Source of the DNA: Liolophura sinensis
Taxonomy: Eukaryota; Mollusca; Polyplacophora; Chitonida; Chitonidae
Direction of reading: 5' to 3'
NCBI RefSeq assembly: GCF_032854445.1
Contig: NC_088302.1
Location: 28,370,330-28,434,329, forward strand
DNA length: 64,000 bases
Shown: in pieces, positions 36,511-48,242 of the stretch
Layout: each line of letters opens with the position of its first letter
How positions within the stretch are numbered: the first letter of the stretch is position 1
Program-made: the position numbers and the translations under genes
Notes under the pieces: model-generated
What the model was told of the DNA's origin: nothing
The model's database searches: none
Seen by the model: only the letters and a program-made list of their open reading frames with translations

Positions 36511-37010
36511 TCGATGCAGAGTACTTTTTCAGCTACCCTGAGATGGCTCTGACGTTAGGTTTGGCAAAATTTTGTGCTGCCATAGACGGCAGCAAACCAA
36601 CATCAGAGTGCGCTCCATTTTAAATTAACCATGTTAGTGTGTCACAGCGTTTGATACAAAAATCATCCATCAATTATGTCTCCACGGCCATAATAAGTTT
36701 GCAGACACTTATGTTTCTTATCTTTTTGACTGTCGATTTATTGTAAACACCATCATCTGTTATTTCCTAGGCTAAACAGATCCGAGATTCCTTGGTGATG
36801 TTCAAAGCAAACTGTTGTACTGACAGCCTCGACATATTTGACAACAGCAGACAACAGCATCAGGTTTTTAAGCGGAATGCGTGAGTCTGGCTTTGTTTGG
36901 GGGCTATCCTTGCCCAAGCATAATTTTGCCAAATCTAACGTACGTCGGATCAATCTCGGACAACTTTTCAATGTGACAGCCGTCTGCTGTGGAAAATTTA
37001 CCAATGTCCG
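36511..37010. other. Divergent intergenic region with inverted coding-like similarity
   Basis: Plus strand 36517-36622 encodes ALTLGLAKFC...DGSKPTSECAP. Minus strand 37000-36850 encodes RTLDLAKLC...DSPQTKPDSRIP. The DNA cores are alike (GACGTTAGGTTTGGCAAAAT versus TACGTTAGATTTGGCAAAAT). The longer minus-strand frame runs about 80 codons from a possible acceptor (TTTTCCACAGCAG) to a stop near 36778. I do not recognise the product. It could be an unassigned exon, an upstream TAF1C exon, or two arms of an old inverted element. Confidence 0.35.
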
Positions 37011-37779
37011 CTAAACTTTACTTGTCAAGACGATCTGCTGTCACTACTCCAACACATTCTCAGACAGGAGAGAAATTCTATGAAAAAAAAGCTTTCGTGC
37101 TCGAATGGCGTGGCTGCGCCGTCAATCACTGAATCAGATCATCACATGACACTGCATGGATGTGATTGTTAGAATGAGACTGATTGAATATCAGAAACCG
37201 AAGCTAGACATTATGATCCAATGTCTTCAGAAATTGGCAGTTTACGATCAGAACACTAACTATAATTTTATCCGTGAAGAAATACAAACAATTGTTTGTA
37301 GATATCACGTTTTTCCAGTTTACACTCCATCTTCGACCTGAGGCATAAGTTCCTAAAGTACTAAGTTGTTGTTGCTATCAAATTGGAGAGTTGTTCAAAA
37401 ATGCCGCCAGGATTTTCCTCGAAAACGGACAGCAGACTTTTTTTCATTTTGTAAAGGAAATGAGGTAGAAAGTCCATTGTAAAGCCTTGATCTTTGTTTG
37501 CTTGTTTATTGTTTTTTTCCGGTAAATACCTCCATTACATAGTTGTTGACACCGTTTAGTGTAACCCACGACAAATTTACAGAATTTGGATAAGACGGAT
37601 AAAAACGAAGCTAAAAACGCCCTCTGGTGGCAGAGATGGGAATCTAGGTCACTGGGTTAGGATCACACAGGTGTGATGACTTCATCGGGGAGTTCTAGGG
37701 GAGTTAAACACGTCTGGAGGAGTCGACAACTTCAAAAATTGAATCTGTTATGATTTAGACCGTTGAGACAACTTTCGAG

Positions 37780-40700
37780 ATGGGTAAGATCCAGATACAC
37801 TGACTCAGACAAGTGATAATGTAGCATTAAGTTGTAACAATGTTTCTTTCTACACATCTACATTGTATCATTAAAATAATTTCTGAACAAGAATAACTAT
37901 AGCTAGAACAAGAATAGCTATTACAACAACAACACGGACAGGTGAGAGGCACAGCAATTAACGTTAAGATATATTTGTGGTAACCTGCAGTTTTATGCAT
38001 TGGACGAATTCGGTGGTAGATTTAAGTGAATATAACATTGAGACCTGACTGTTATATGAGATACCGGTAGGCCAATAATATAGGCCTATAGTTCAGTGAA
38101 CAGATTAACGAGTTCATTTACAAACAGAATCAGGTAAATGTCAGAATCCAATAATAATATGGCCTAATATTGGCAGGTGTCATGGTGACACCTCAGAAAC
38201 AACTGTGATGTATAGATAGTTGCAGTGGCAGCCATCTTTGAGGTAAGTATTGTGTATTGCCCTTACCAGCTAGCCTAGGGCCTGTGGCCACCTTAAGACA
38301 CCTCTAACAATAGACACACAGTGGGCAATACTCAATCTTATCTCAAAGATGGTTGTCGTTGCAAACCACCTATATGCTGAAATCCACTCCACGTTATAGG
38401 CTTACATGTAGGTTATATAAGTCTTTGCTAACTTAACATGATGTGGGGTTGATAAATTACATGGTGCTAAATGGGCCGGCGAAATGTTGATTTTTGTCGA
38501 TTCCTAAAGTTTCAAGTACCATGGGACATTGAATCTATCATATTTGAAGGCTAGGCACCTTTTTATTACTTTTTGAAAAAGAATAATTAATATTACTTAT
38601 GGTACCTATATGTAAAAGCTGTATGTATTTCATTTTTTTTATGGTAAAATCTTATTAAAAGCTTATCTCACCCGAGTTAAAATTTGCTTTGTTTTCACCT
38701 GCAGTGACAAAAGTGTGTGCTGAAGATCATGCAGAAGTATGAGTTCAGTTGAAGTATTTCTACATATTCAAGTTGTGACCCAGCCTCGAATCACATACCA
38801 CAAGTTGTACTCAGTGGTATTCATGTATGCTTACATCTTATGTATACTTGTCTACTTATTACAGGTTGTATGGAATGCATTGGCAAGACTCCATTTGCGT
38901 CTTTAATTGCCACCATGATTGTGTTTGTGGGCGTGGCAATCTTCTGTGGTACCCTGTACACAGCACTTCAACTTATTATTAAAGACGTCTTCAGGGAACT
39001 ATTTGGCTTCAGTGTGCAATGGTAAGTCAAATGCCAGTTATAGTCGCCTTATTTCTACTGTTGAAATTAATACATTCTAGAAGTCACATTTTTTATTTCA
39101 CTGGTCCCCAGATCTTTAAACCTTTATAGCCTATTGACTAAATTATCAGGCCCTGCACTTTGATGAGTATCCGGGTATCCGATGTCCATAGAGATACCCC
39201 TGAAGCATTTTCACAAATATCTACACAACATGTACATGATCTTGACTCTCCTCTTCCTTATATATATGTCCAATGGTGGTCAGGTTATCAGTAGTGAGCT
39301 GACACAACCAGTAGTGATAAGTAGTGAGCTGACACAACCAGTAGTGATAAGTTGTGAGCTGACAAAACCAGTAGTGATCAGGATTGAGCTGACAAAACCA
39401 GTAGTGAGCTGACAAAACTTGTAGTGATCAGTCGTGAGCTGACAAAACCAGTAGTGATCAGTAGTGAGCTGACAAAACTTGTAGTGATCAGTCGTGAGCT
39501 GACAAAACCAGTAGTGATCAGTAGTGAGCTGACAAAACCAGTAGTGATCAGTAGTGAGCTGACAAAACCAGTAGTGATGAGGAAAATCTGGATACTAGTA
39601 AACTTAATCTATGGATATCCAGCTGTAGAATTTGATGAACTGCAAGGTCTGATTATTTATTTCTAATTCATAAATACTAGGCTGTATAAGGAGATGGATC
39701 TTAGACATAATTTTAGATGCTAGAAATATTTGCTTTGTGTTACACTGTGTAAAAGTCAAAGAAGAGGCAGTAGGCCTCAATGATGTGTTAGAATTGAACA
39801 CTGAGTGCAATACTCTGCTGATTCCAGGGTGGAAGCCGTACAGGTTGTGTTTGTGGTAATCGGTGTTGTAATGGCTGTCTTTGCCATCCTTGTTCTAATA
39901 TTTGGAATCCTGGCAACAGGAGCAACACGACGCAATGTTTACTCTGGAGAGAAATGCATTATGGGTGGCAGAGTATCAGCAGCATTTGTGAGTATATATT
40001 TTTGAAGGGAAAGTTAAACATTCCTGTTTTAAAATTCCTAATACACTCCTAAATTACAGGGTTACTGTATATTCTGAGAGAAATGCTTTATATATCAGCA
40101 GCATTTGTGAGTACTGATACATATTCTTGAAGGGAATGTCAAACTTTCCAGATTTAAATGTGCGAATACACACCTAACTGAATGATTGGCTTACTTTTCC
40201 CATAGTATGTCCAGTACTAGTACATAAGATTGTGTGAATGTAACTACAGTGACAAACATTGTTACCTGGGTATTGTGTTGCATTGACACACCAGTTGTAA
40301 ACTTAAGATAGATGTATATCTTGAAGATGAAGTATTATATCTTATGACTGAAACTATTTGTGTTTCTATAATTTATTTTAAACATATTTTAAGAAAAAAA
40401 AAGTATCTCTTACAATACATATATATTTTATATAATAAATGGCCTAAATTTGGTCCATAACTAAGTTGCACATTTTGCCTTATTATGAGGGTTCTGTTGG
40501 TTTGAGAAAGGAGTTTTGAGATAAAGTTTATTTTGAAGACAGGATGAAATCTTACTGGAAAAATGTTTCAGATCTTATGACATTTATGTGTCTCTATAAA
40601 TGCATGTTGTGAGTGAAATATTAGAGATGGCTATTGTTATGTAGGATCAGTGTTGTGACAGGTCATCAGCCCTTGACCAATAAGGTCACAGGTTCAAATT

Positions 40701-43700
40701 CAGGTCCAACTGGTTTGGTTGCGACTTTACCGGCCTCGAGAGGTTTGTCAGGTAAAAGCCTGATGACTGGCGGTGGTATTCTTGGGCGTGTATGGCATAT
40801 TGACACTTATGCTTTACCTCTTGTATTAACATGTGATTAAGGAGACTATCTTTGCGTGTGATTTCAGTTCATGGTTATGTCCTACATTCTGAACCTGGCC
40901 TGGTTGCTCATTATGTCCGTCACAGTCATCCCCATCATCCTCTATGTCAGTATATACTCCATCTGTAATGTGGAAGTCTACAACAAAAACCCAGGCACTT
41001 CCCACTATTGCTTCAACCTCACACAGTATGGTAAGTCATCTCATGCTGCCTTGCTTGGCACTCCGCACTAAGAGGTTAGAGCAAGGAAACTGGACTGGTT
41101 GGCCCGGTGTCATTATAATGTGACTGGCTGGGTGTCATGTCTGGTGTCTGTGGCATGATGCTTCATATCTCATTACTTCTCGTCATCATGACAAAAAAAC
41201 TGTTAAGTATGCCATAAGAACTCATGCATGCATACATAGTTTGAAGTTATTAAGTTATACGGTTTTCCAGTAAAGATCCAATGACAGGTCATCTGGGTCT
41301 ACAATGTATTCATGTTCAATTGAAGGTATCAACTCTTGGATATCCCGAGACATGTTTTTTCATTAGGATGTTGCGCGTGACTCTAATACAAAATTATTTC
41401 AACTGTAATGTTTCATGGTTTTTTGTCAAGCTGGGTGATTAGTTCCTCAGTGAAACATGTACCAGTTACTTTTATGTTAAGCTTAGCTGTAACTGGGATA
41501 TTTGTATGAAACCCTGTAGCAGGTGTCCATGATCTTGTGTCTTGTTTCTTGGATACGTGTAGGTTTGCATATTTCAGTTATCACTCTAAGGAACCATTAC
41601 ATGTGCCTAGTGCCTTGCATTAATTTTATCATTAACCTTAGCATTTATCGCAGTGTAAACTGGTTAACTCAGTGTAAATTCAGCAGGATCTAGTGATTGG
41701 CCACTTATGGTCTCTCAAAACAGATCTCTCGAGATTCCCTTGCTTAATTGTTCCCTAGGTCTAGGTTGCTGGAAACAGCCACTCTTTTGTGTGGTCTGAA
41801 ATGAAGTTTGCTGGAGTGTCTCTTCCACCTATATGACATACAAGGGAAATATGGCCAGTAACTTGCTGAAAGTCAATTGTTTATCACAGACACTGGTGGC
41901 TGATTTCCTCAGCTCATGAAAATGGCTGTCATGATAAAATTGATTTATTTATTTATTTGATTGGTGTTTTACACCGTATTCAAAAATATTTCACGTGTAT
42001 GAAGGCAGCCAGCATTATGGTAGGAGGAAACCAGGCAGAACCCGGGCATGATGTAATTGAAAATTCTCAAGTATGATGTTGAACATCAATTTATCAATCA
42101 ACCAAATGAATCTCAGTTCTGACACCAACGATGTATTCGAGTTAGACATGTTCAATGACATGCCACATTCAAAAAGTAACAGTTTGTCAGTATGCCTAAA
42201 TAGAATTGATTGGCAGCAATGACCCAGAAGTCTCTCACCAATGCAGTCGCTAAAAGTTCATCCAGCTCATGTTGGCTTCCCCCCAGATCGTATTTCCCTC
42301 TAACAGATGCCTGGACTGCTCCCACCATAATGCTGGTTGCTGTCGTATAAGTGAAATATTCTTCAGTATGGCGTAAAACACAAATGAAATAAAAAGAGAT
42401 ATAGAACTGCTGCACACCCACTTGACAACCAAACCAATTAAGTCAAATGAAATATATGTGTAGGTTAAATATGTCTGATGTCTTACTTATCATAAATTGG
42501 TACCTTCCTTTCTTGCATATACCCGTTCCACTAGTTTGCTAGAATTCTGGTTAACATGGCCTTGGATACTTTGATTTTTTTTTAGCATGTAATTTGCAAA
42601 TATAGAATTAAAATTCAAGAAAGCATGTGAGTCTCAGTGAAACGATCACTGTAAACAGTATCCCAAACTGCATTTACATCCCGTAATTACACTATTCACG
42701 GGGCCTTGGTAGCAATTACCAGTGGATGACACATGTATGCCCAACACTGTATCTGTAGTCTAACTTCTGTTAAAAGCGATATTTTCCCACCAATGTGATG
42801 TACATTTCTGTATTGCATTCATCGACAATAGGTTTAAAGTCAGTGGGTTTCCCCGTTTTATCCACCTGTGTATTGTATCTCTTACATAATAGTTTGTGGA
42901 ATGTGATATGAAATGCTCATCAGTTGTATAATTGTTGGTTGTTTACCTGTACAGGTGTGTATAGAAACCACAGTTATCCCCCAGGTGTTCAGCCCGAGGG
43001 GAAGGACCACCTGTGTGACATGTCAGATCTCAAGCGCATGTGTGACAGTGTGAGTATTACATTACCTTCTGTTACTTGTTTTCTCAGTGACTTTTTTTTG
43101 TGTGTAATAAATGAACTGATGCACAGTTTGGCTCAACTTCAGATCTACCAGGAAAATGATTTCGTGTACTTTTAAAAGTAACTAAATAATTGAAATGAAA
43201 GTGTTGCTGTGTATTGATTTTTTTTCTTGACATTGTTATCTGGCAGTTATCTGACACCTAATTTTTCTAATTTTTGGGACACCTGGTCTGCATGTTTTAG
43301 TCAATATACATGTAATTCTAGCAGGAATATTTAGTTTCTTTTTTTATTACATGGTTAATCCATCTAATAAACAACATATTCATATCTTATATATATTTAT
43401 TCATATTCATATTCATATTCATATTCAAAACTATATCAGAAAACTTTGAGAGAAATGTAGTTCTTTGCTTTTAGAACTAATATCTGTGCTAAAATTTAGA
43501 AATTAACTGATATAAAACTTTGCCACTTGGCATGTATGGCATGACTTGATGCCATGCCTGGTACTGTATATACATTAACTAGATAAAAGGTGTCTGACAT
43601 AAGTAAGATATTGACATGCAGGTAGAGAAGTGATCAGGTGATAAAGGACCAAGGTAATACCATTAAACAGTAAACATAAGGGGATAAATTAACAAACGAA

Positions 43701-45078
43701 GAATAGAAACCAAATCTTATACATTCCATCAGTCTATGACGCCTTGGTAGAGCCTGATGTCATTGGTCTATTTCTACTCCATGCTTCTCCCTCCCCTCAG
43801 TTGCTAATTAAATGTTATCTAATTAATTAAATTGTTTATTACCTTTGATCATGTTTGTGATTATTATTGTGTATCACCTGATCACCGCTCTTGTTTATGA
43901 TCCAGGAACCTCCCACCAATGCGGTGGCTGTGAGTTCAAGTCCAACTCTTGCTGGCTTACCATCCATCCATACATGGGGAGGTCTACCAGCAACCTACGA
44001 ATGGTTGTGGGTTTACCCCGGGCTCTGTCCAGTTTCCTCCCCCACCCCCCCCCCCCCCCTCCCATAATGCTGGCCATCTTCGTATAAGTGAAATATTCCT
44101 GAGTATGGCGTAAAACACCTATCAATAAATAAATCTCTTGTTTATGCAGCACATATAACCAATATTGTATGATTTAACGTGATAACTATGCAAGCACTGC
44201 CATTGAAGTTCAGAAGTTGTACATGTATGTATTATGTACAGGTACCATTACGTAAACGTGATGTGGACATTTCACTTCAGCACTTAAGGGGACTTTGCGT
44301 GGAGAATTGTTTTGGTCATTAGTTATGGGAGTCACAACATTCTGACTTTATTACTTGATTACAATTTTTGTGTATTACAGGTGGCTGAAGCAGGGCCGCT
44401 CTTCTGTGCAGCTTTCGCAGGTGCAGTCCTCATTGTGCTTGGCTTGGTAAGAAACATTATCTGAAGCAAAACACTGGAAATTTTTTTATGATCAGCAGGT
44501 AGACAGACTGGAAGCAATGTATTCAAAATACCCTGGCTTGAAAATCAAAAACAGTTAAAATTTACGAGGAGATGCCATCATTAATGTCTACGTACGATCT
44601 AAAACAGACTATAACAAACTGTTAACCCTTCATGGCCGAGTGGTCAGAATGCTAGCACAGCATAATGACTCAGGAACCTCTCGTCAATGCGGTTCCTGTG
44701 AGTTTAAGTCCAGCTCATCTAGGCTTTCTCTCCGGTGGAAGATCTGCCAGCAACCTGCGGATAGTCAGGTTTTTTCACCTAGAGCGGTTTCCACCCACCA
44801 TAATGTTTATAAGTGAAATATTCTTGAGTACGGCATAAACCACCATTCAGATAAATAAATAAATCAAAGACTTAACAGTTGTTCCTTCTTTGATGAATTC
44901 TGTCTTGTTTGAGATTGAGATTGGTTAAATTGTTTTTCCTTTGCAGATCCATTTCATGGTGACACTCTCCTCAAATTACACACGAATCCGCATCTCTAAA
45001 GAGCTTACTGACTACAGGGATGCGGCTGAAATGGATGAGATAGATCTCAGCTTGCCAGGTTCCAAAAGCCGATACTGA
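37780..45078 (+). CDS. M6/proteolipid-family (PLP/DM20/GPM6-like) membrane protein, complete
   Basis: Exons are 37780-37783, 38865-39021, 39828-39987, 40868-41030, 42955-43049, 44381-44446 and 44947-45078. Together they give 777 nt and 258 residues, all GT-AG with consistent phases. Exon 1 codes only MG, a layout also seen in vertebrate PLP/M6 genes. The N-terminus MGCMECIGKTPFASLIAT matches the M6 signature MGCFECCIKCLGGIPYASL, with palmitoylation-type cysteines. Four membrane segments lie at about residues 13-36, 55-82, 107-135 and 199-225. The large second extracellular loop keeps paired cysteines (SICNV, SHYCFN, HLCDM, RMCDS). M6 proteins act at the plasma membrane in neurite outgrowth, filopodia and signalling in other animals; the role here is inferred from family. 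The gene is divergent from TAF1C. Confidence 0.93.
37784..38864 (+). other. M6 intron 1 with a long inverted repeat
   Basis: Left arm 38211-38262 and right arm 38323-38376 are imperfect reverse complements (for example GCCATCTTTGAGGTAAGTAT and, reverse-complemented, ACCATCTTTGAGATAAGATT) around a 60-base loop. A small perfect palindrome, AGGTGTCA-TGG-TGACACCT, lies just upstream at 38175-38193. The rest of the intron is plain AT-rich sequence. Confidence 0.65.
39290..39577. repeat. Minisatellite, about 30-bp unit, roughly ten copies, M6 intron 2
   Basis: Units read like AGTAGTGATCAGTAGTGAGC then TGACAAAACC. Copies are nearly identical with A/C and G/C variants, and one shortened unit. Long open frames through it are artefacts of a unit length divisible by three. 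Confidence 0.9.
40640..40780 (+). mobile_element. tRNA-like SINE fragment, minor family
   Basis: A B-box-like GGTCACAGGTTCAAATTCAGG is followed by a body unlike the main SINE (GCGACTTTACCGGCCTCGAG, GGTTTGTCAGGTAAAAGCC). It lies in M6 intron 3. No tail or duplication was found. Confidence 0.35.
41942..42045 (-). mobile_element. SINE 3' fragment
   Basis: TTTATTTATTTATTTGATTG, TTTTACACCGTATTC and GCCAGCATTATGGTAGGAGG identify the tail half of a reverse-orientation copy. The rest is missing. Confidence 0.8.
42215..42392 (+). mobile_element. 5'-truncated SINE
   Basis: It starts at CAATGACCCAGAAGTCTCTC, the same consensus point as two other truncated copies, with internal losses, and ends AAACACAAATGAAATAAAA. 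M6 intron 4. Confidence 0.8.
43388..43428. repeat. (ATTCAT)n microsatellite
   Basis: Hexanucleotide ATTCAT in about six units, M6 intron 5. Confidence 0.85.
43900..44134 (+). mobile_element. 5'-truncated SINE with perfect 12-bp target-site duplication
   Basis: CTCTTGTTTATG flanks it at 43888-43899 and 44135-44146. The element starts at ATCCAGGAACCTCCCACC, lacking the A-box head, and has a 17-base C-run expansion at about 44043-44060 where the consensus reads CCTCCCACC. M6 intron 5. Confidence 0.94.
44625..44868 (+). mobile_element. SINE, diverged
   Basis: The head is CTTCATGGCCGAGTGGTCAG, unlike the usual GTGGCTCAGTTGG, and the body has several small deletions. The tail is intact. M6 intron 6, about 80 bases before the last exon. 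Confidence 0.85.
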
Positions 45079-45254
45079 GGCTGAAACTCTTAAGAGCAAA
45101 CTCTTAAAAGAAACGTGAAATCATGATTGGTGGCAAGTTCACGAATATGCATTGAAAAAATCTGCAGCAGCTGTACATAATCCACGAATTAGTCATCAAT
45201 GGCATTGTTCAGACTCTGAGCTAATATCAGTAGCAGGGGTCTTGTAATTATATT

Positions 45255-45289
<35 letters not shown>

Positions 45290-45858
45290 TATCAGTGTGG
45301 CTACTAGATGATAACAAGATTAGATTTTTTACCTCTCATAATGATGGTGGTTTTATATTTATATCTGTTATAGAGCATAAAATTAGTTCATGGTTGAAAA
45401 CCGTCCAATGACAAACTGCTCAGCTTCATTACCTATACCTGTATAGGATTGCTTTCGTGGTTTTAACACAGTTGCTAGGGCAATGACAAGGCCTTATTGG
45501 TGCAGGTGCAGAATGTTGTACATGCCAAATTTAATATTGATCTGGTTTTCATTGTCAGTTTTAATGGCAGTGCAAAAAATTGTATCTATTGTGACTTCTC
45601 ACACCACATGTCAAATTTCATAGTGAATTAAGGCTTCTTTGATACTATTTTATATCCTCATATATTTCTGTGCTGGGCACAATCATAATGTTCTCAATTT
45701 TGTATGTTATCGTTCTGAACTATCCCTGTATAGTTCATTTTTATGTTAATCACTGCGATATTTTACATGAAATCTGTACATTCTAAAAGATAAGAGCATT
45801 TTCTGAGCACATTTGTGGTACATTCGTTTTAAGATACTTGCCAAATTGAATTAGAGGG

Positions 45859-46120
45859 GGGCCTCCGTGGCTAAGTTGGTTAGCGCGCTAGTGCAGCACA
45901 ATGACCCTGGAGTCTCTCACCAATGCGATCGCTGTGAGTTCAAGTCCAGCTCATGCTGGCTTCCTCTCCGGCCGCATGTGGGAAGGTCTGACAGCAACCT
46001 GCGGGTGTTCGTGGGTTACCCCCCGGCTCTGCCCGGTTTCCTCCAACCATAATTCTGGCCGCCATGGTATAAGTAAGATATTCTTGAGTACGGCATAAAA
46101 CACCAATCAAATAAATAAAT
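45859..46120 (+). mobile_element. Full-length SINE with perfect 16-bp target-site duplication
   Basis: AAATTGAATTAGAGGG stands at 45843-45858 and 46121-46136. The copy is close to consensus from GGCCTCCGTGGCTAAGTTGG to CACCAATCAAATAAATAAAT. It would lie within the M6 3' UTR. Confidence 0.96.
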
Positions 46121-48236
46121 AAATTGAATTAGAGGGAGTCTATATCCTTTACAGACCCCATGCACATTGTGCTCTTCTGTGATTTCCAATTTTTATTGGC
46201 AAATTAAGGTAAAGGTATATAGTGTTTTATTCACATGCTTGTTGTAACGTTGATCACCTTTAGAGTAGATAGTGTAGTTAATACGTTGTTGAATTCTTTG
46301 TTGTTGTAAACTTTTCCTTGTTGTGTATACTTACCACATTACAACAAACTGGTGCGGTTATTTTCTGACCTGCGCTCTTATATATTCATCTCTATATCTG
46401 TATCATGTTCGTTCACGAGGATTTTGTGTCATTTATCTTCGCTTTAATGTTGTGATTTATTAACAGTCTTAGATTTATACGATTCTGTTGCAGTCGGATA
46501 GCAAGTGATTACATCGCCTTAATTTGTTTTGTTTTTTTTAAATTACTTGTACTTATCCCCTTACTGTGTTTTTCTGCTTCTCAAGCTCTAACTTTTCCTC
46601 CTGTTTCTACCCATCTTCCTATAAGCAGGCCATCAGTAGCTAATGTCATCTGTGCTCTATCGTGTCTGACAGTGTGAGCCAATGATAGACAGCGTCATCT
46701 TCAGTATTCAGTGTATCAGTGTCTTATTTCTGGTTCAAGTCCACATGTGTGTGTCTTTAGACAAGAAATCAGGAATATTTTGATGCCATGCCAAACAATG
46801 TACAGAAAAACATCAACCTAATTGGTTTTGGCAGAACCCTGGCCATAGTTGCTTAAAACTGACCGTAAAGATTTGGGATCATGTTAGCAATATTTCTAGG
46901 TACATGGGAATCATTGTTTTAATTCTTGAGGTCTTTATAAATCAAACTGATTTAGTTTTTAGAACTCTTTGACTAATGATATAGAGTTGCAGATGTGACG
47001 ATTGGCACTGTTTGTTACCTGTTCATATTTGAAACTTTGATGTTGGAAGGTTACATGTATCTTGGTTAAAAAGATGATCAAAGCCAGTTCTAAAGCTTTT
47101 GATATAGACTTTAAAATCTGTATTGTAGCAATATCAATGCTTTTATGCACTTTTTCGTTATTTTCCACTATCAGAAATTCCAAATTGTTCTGATTGTGAC
47201 CATTGTCTGTCTTTGACATTACCATCCAACATTCCATTGTTATTCAGTAAAGGAACATACAACTCCTATCCACCAGGAAGAGTAATGTTTTTTTCAGTGC
47301 CATGCAGTGTGGCACAGATTTATTTTCATGACGCATTGATTGTGACTTTTTAGTGAATTTTATGAACAAATTCTACTTTATACATTTGTTTTACAAGTAT
47401 GATTATATTAAGCATTCCATAATTGATGTATTTTTCTACTAATTGTACATTTCAATATTCTTGAATGTTTTGAATCCTAGTTACATATCAGCAGAAGCAT
47501 GGGATACACGAATTATGATAATGTGTGGTTTGAAGACCATACCAGGTACGGTGAGAGTTGACTGGTATGCCATTATGACCCTGAAGTAAGCATCAATAAA
47601 TGATCCAGTTACGTATGGTATCTGGCCAGTTAACATTGTCTTGGTGTTGAATGTGTGCGTCAAAACAGGCAAACAATAACAAGGTTGGAACAGTGACTGC
47701 GCGTTCAGAGTTGTACGTGTTACACTTATAAGGTCATATTTGACATTTCCTGTGGTGTAGTAACAAGGTTAGAACAGTAAATGCCTGTTCAGAGTGTTTC
47801 ATATAAGGTCGCATGTGACACTCCCTGTACTGTGGTGCTGTATGTAGCACACAAGTTCATTCTCCCAATCTTTTGAGTTTTATGTGCAACACCTGTGTTG
47901 AAATACGCAGGTTGCGAGCCTTACATAAAAATTAGAAATTCTGAAAGGGGTACAGATCCCTCTGTGTTAAAACACTGAGCCGTCAGTATCGATCAGTGAA
48001 ATGCCTGACGTCATCAGTGTATGCATAGTTTAGTCTACTCAGTCTTAGTGGGGCTGGGTTGATGTATTTTATTGGAGATTAACATTGATGTAATTTTCAC
48101 TTCTGCTTCGGCGGTCAATTTTATGGGCGGAGGAAAACGGAAAGCTAACAATTAATCACCGCTCTTGGCCATTTATATCTAACATTCTTCCTGACTTAAA
48201 GCTGTAGCCATGTTACATGATAATTTTTTGTATACA

Positions 48237-48242
48237 AATAAA
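48237..48242 (+). terminator. Poly(A) signal candidate for M6
   Basis: AATAAA in the context TATACAAATAAAGGTGC, the first strong signal outside a SINE tail after a long gene-free plus-strand stretch. Confidence 0.4.

Larger units (their letters stand above)
45079..48242 (+). other. Probable M6 3' UTR and downstream sequence
   Basis: No gene is seen between the M6 stop and a good poly(A) signal AATAAA at 48237-48242. A long 3' UTR is common in M6 genes, so the transcript may reach there, though shorter forms are possible. Included are a (TG/TA)n run at about 45258-45290 and a recent SINE at 45859-46120. Confidence 0.45.

Noticed and set aside
39182-39666. Open frames reading repeated VVISSELTKP
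   Set aside because: They arise from a 30-bp tandem repeat in M6 intron 2.
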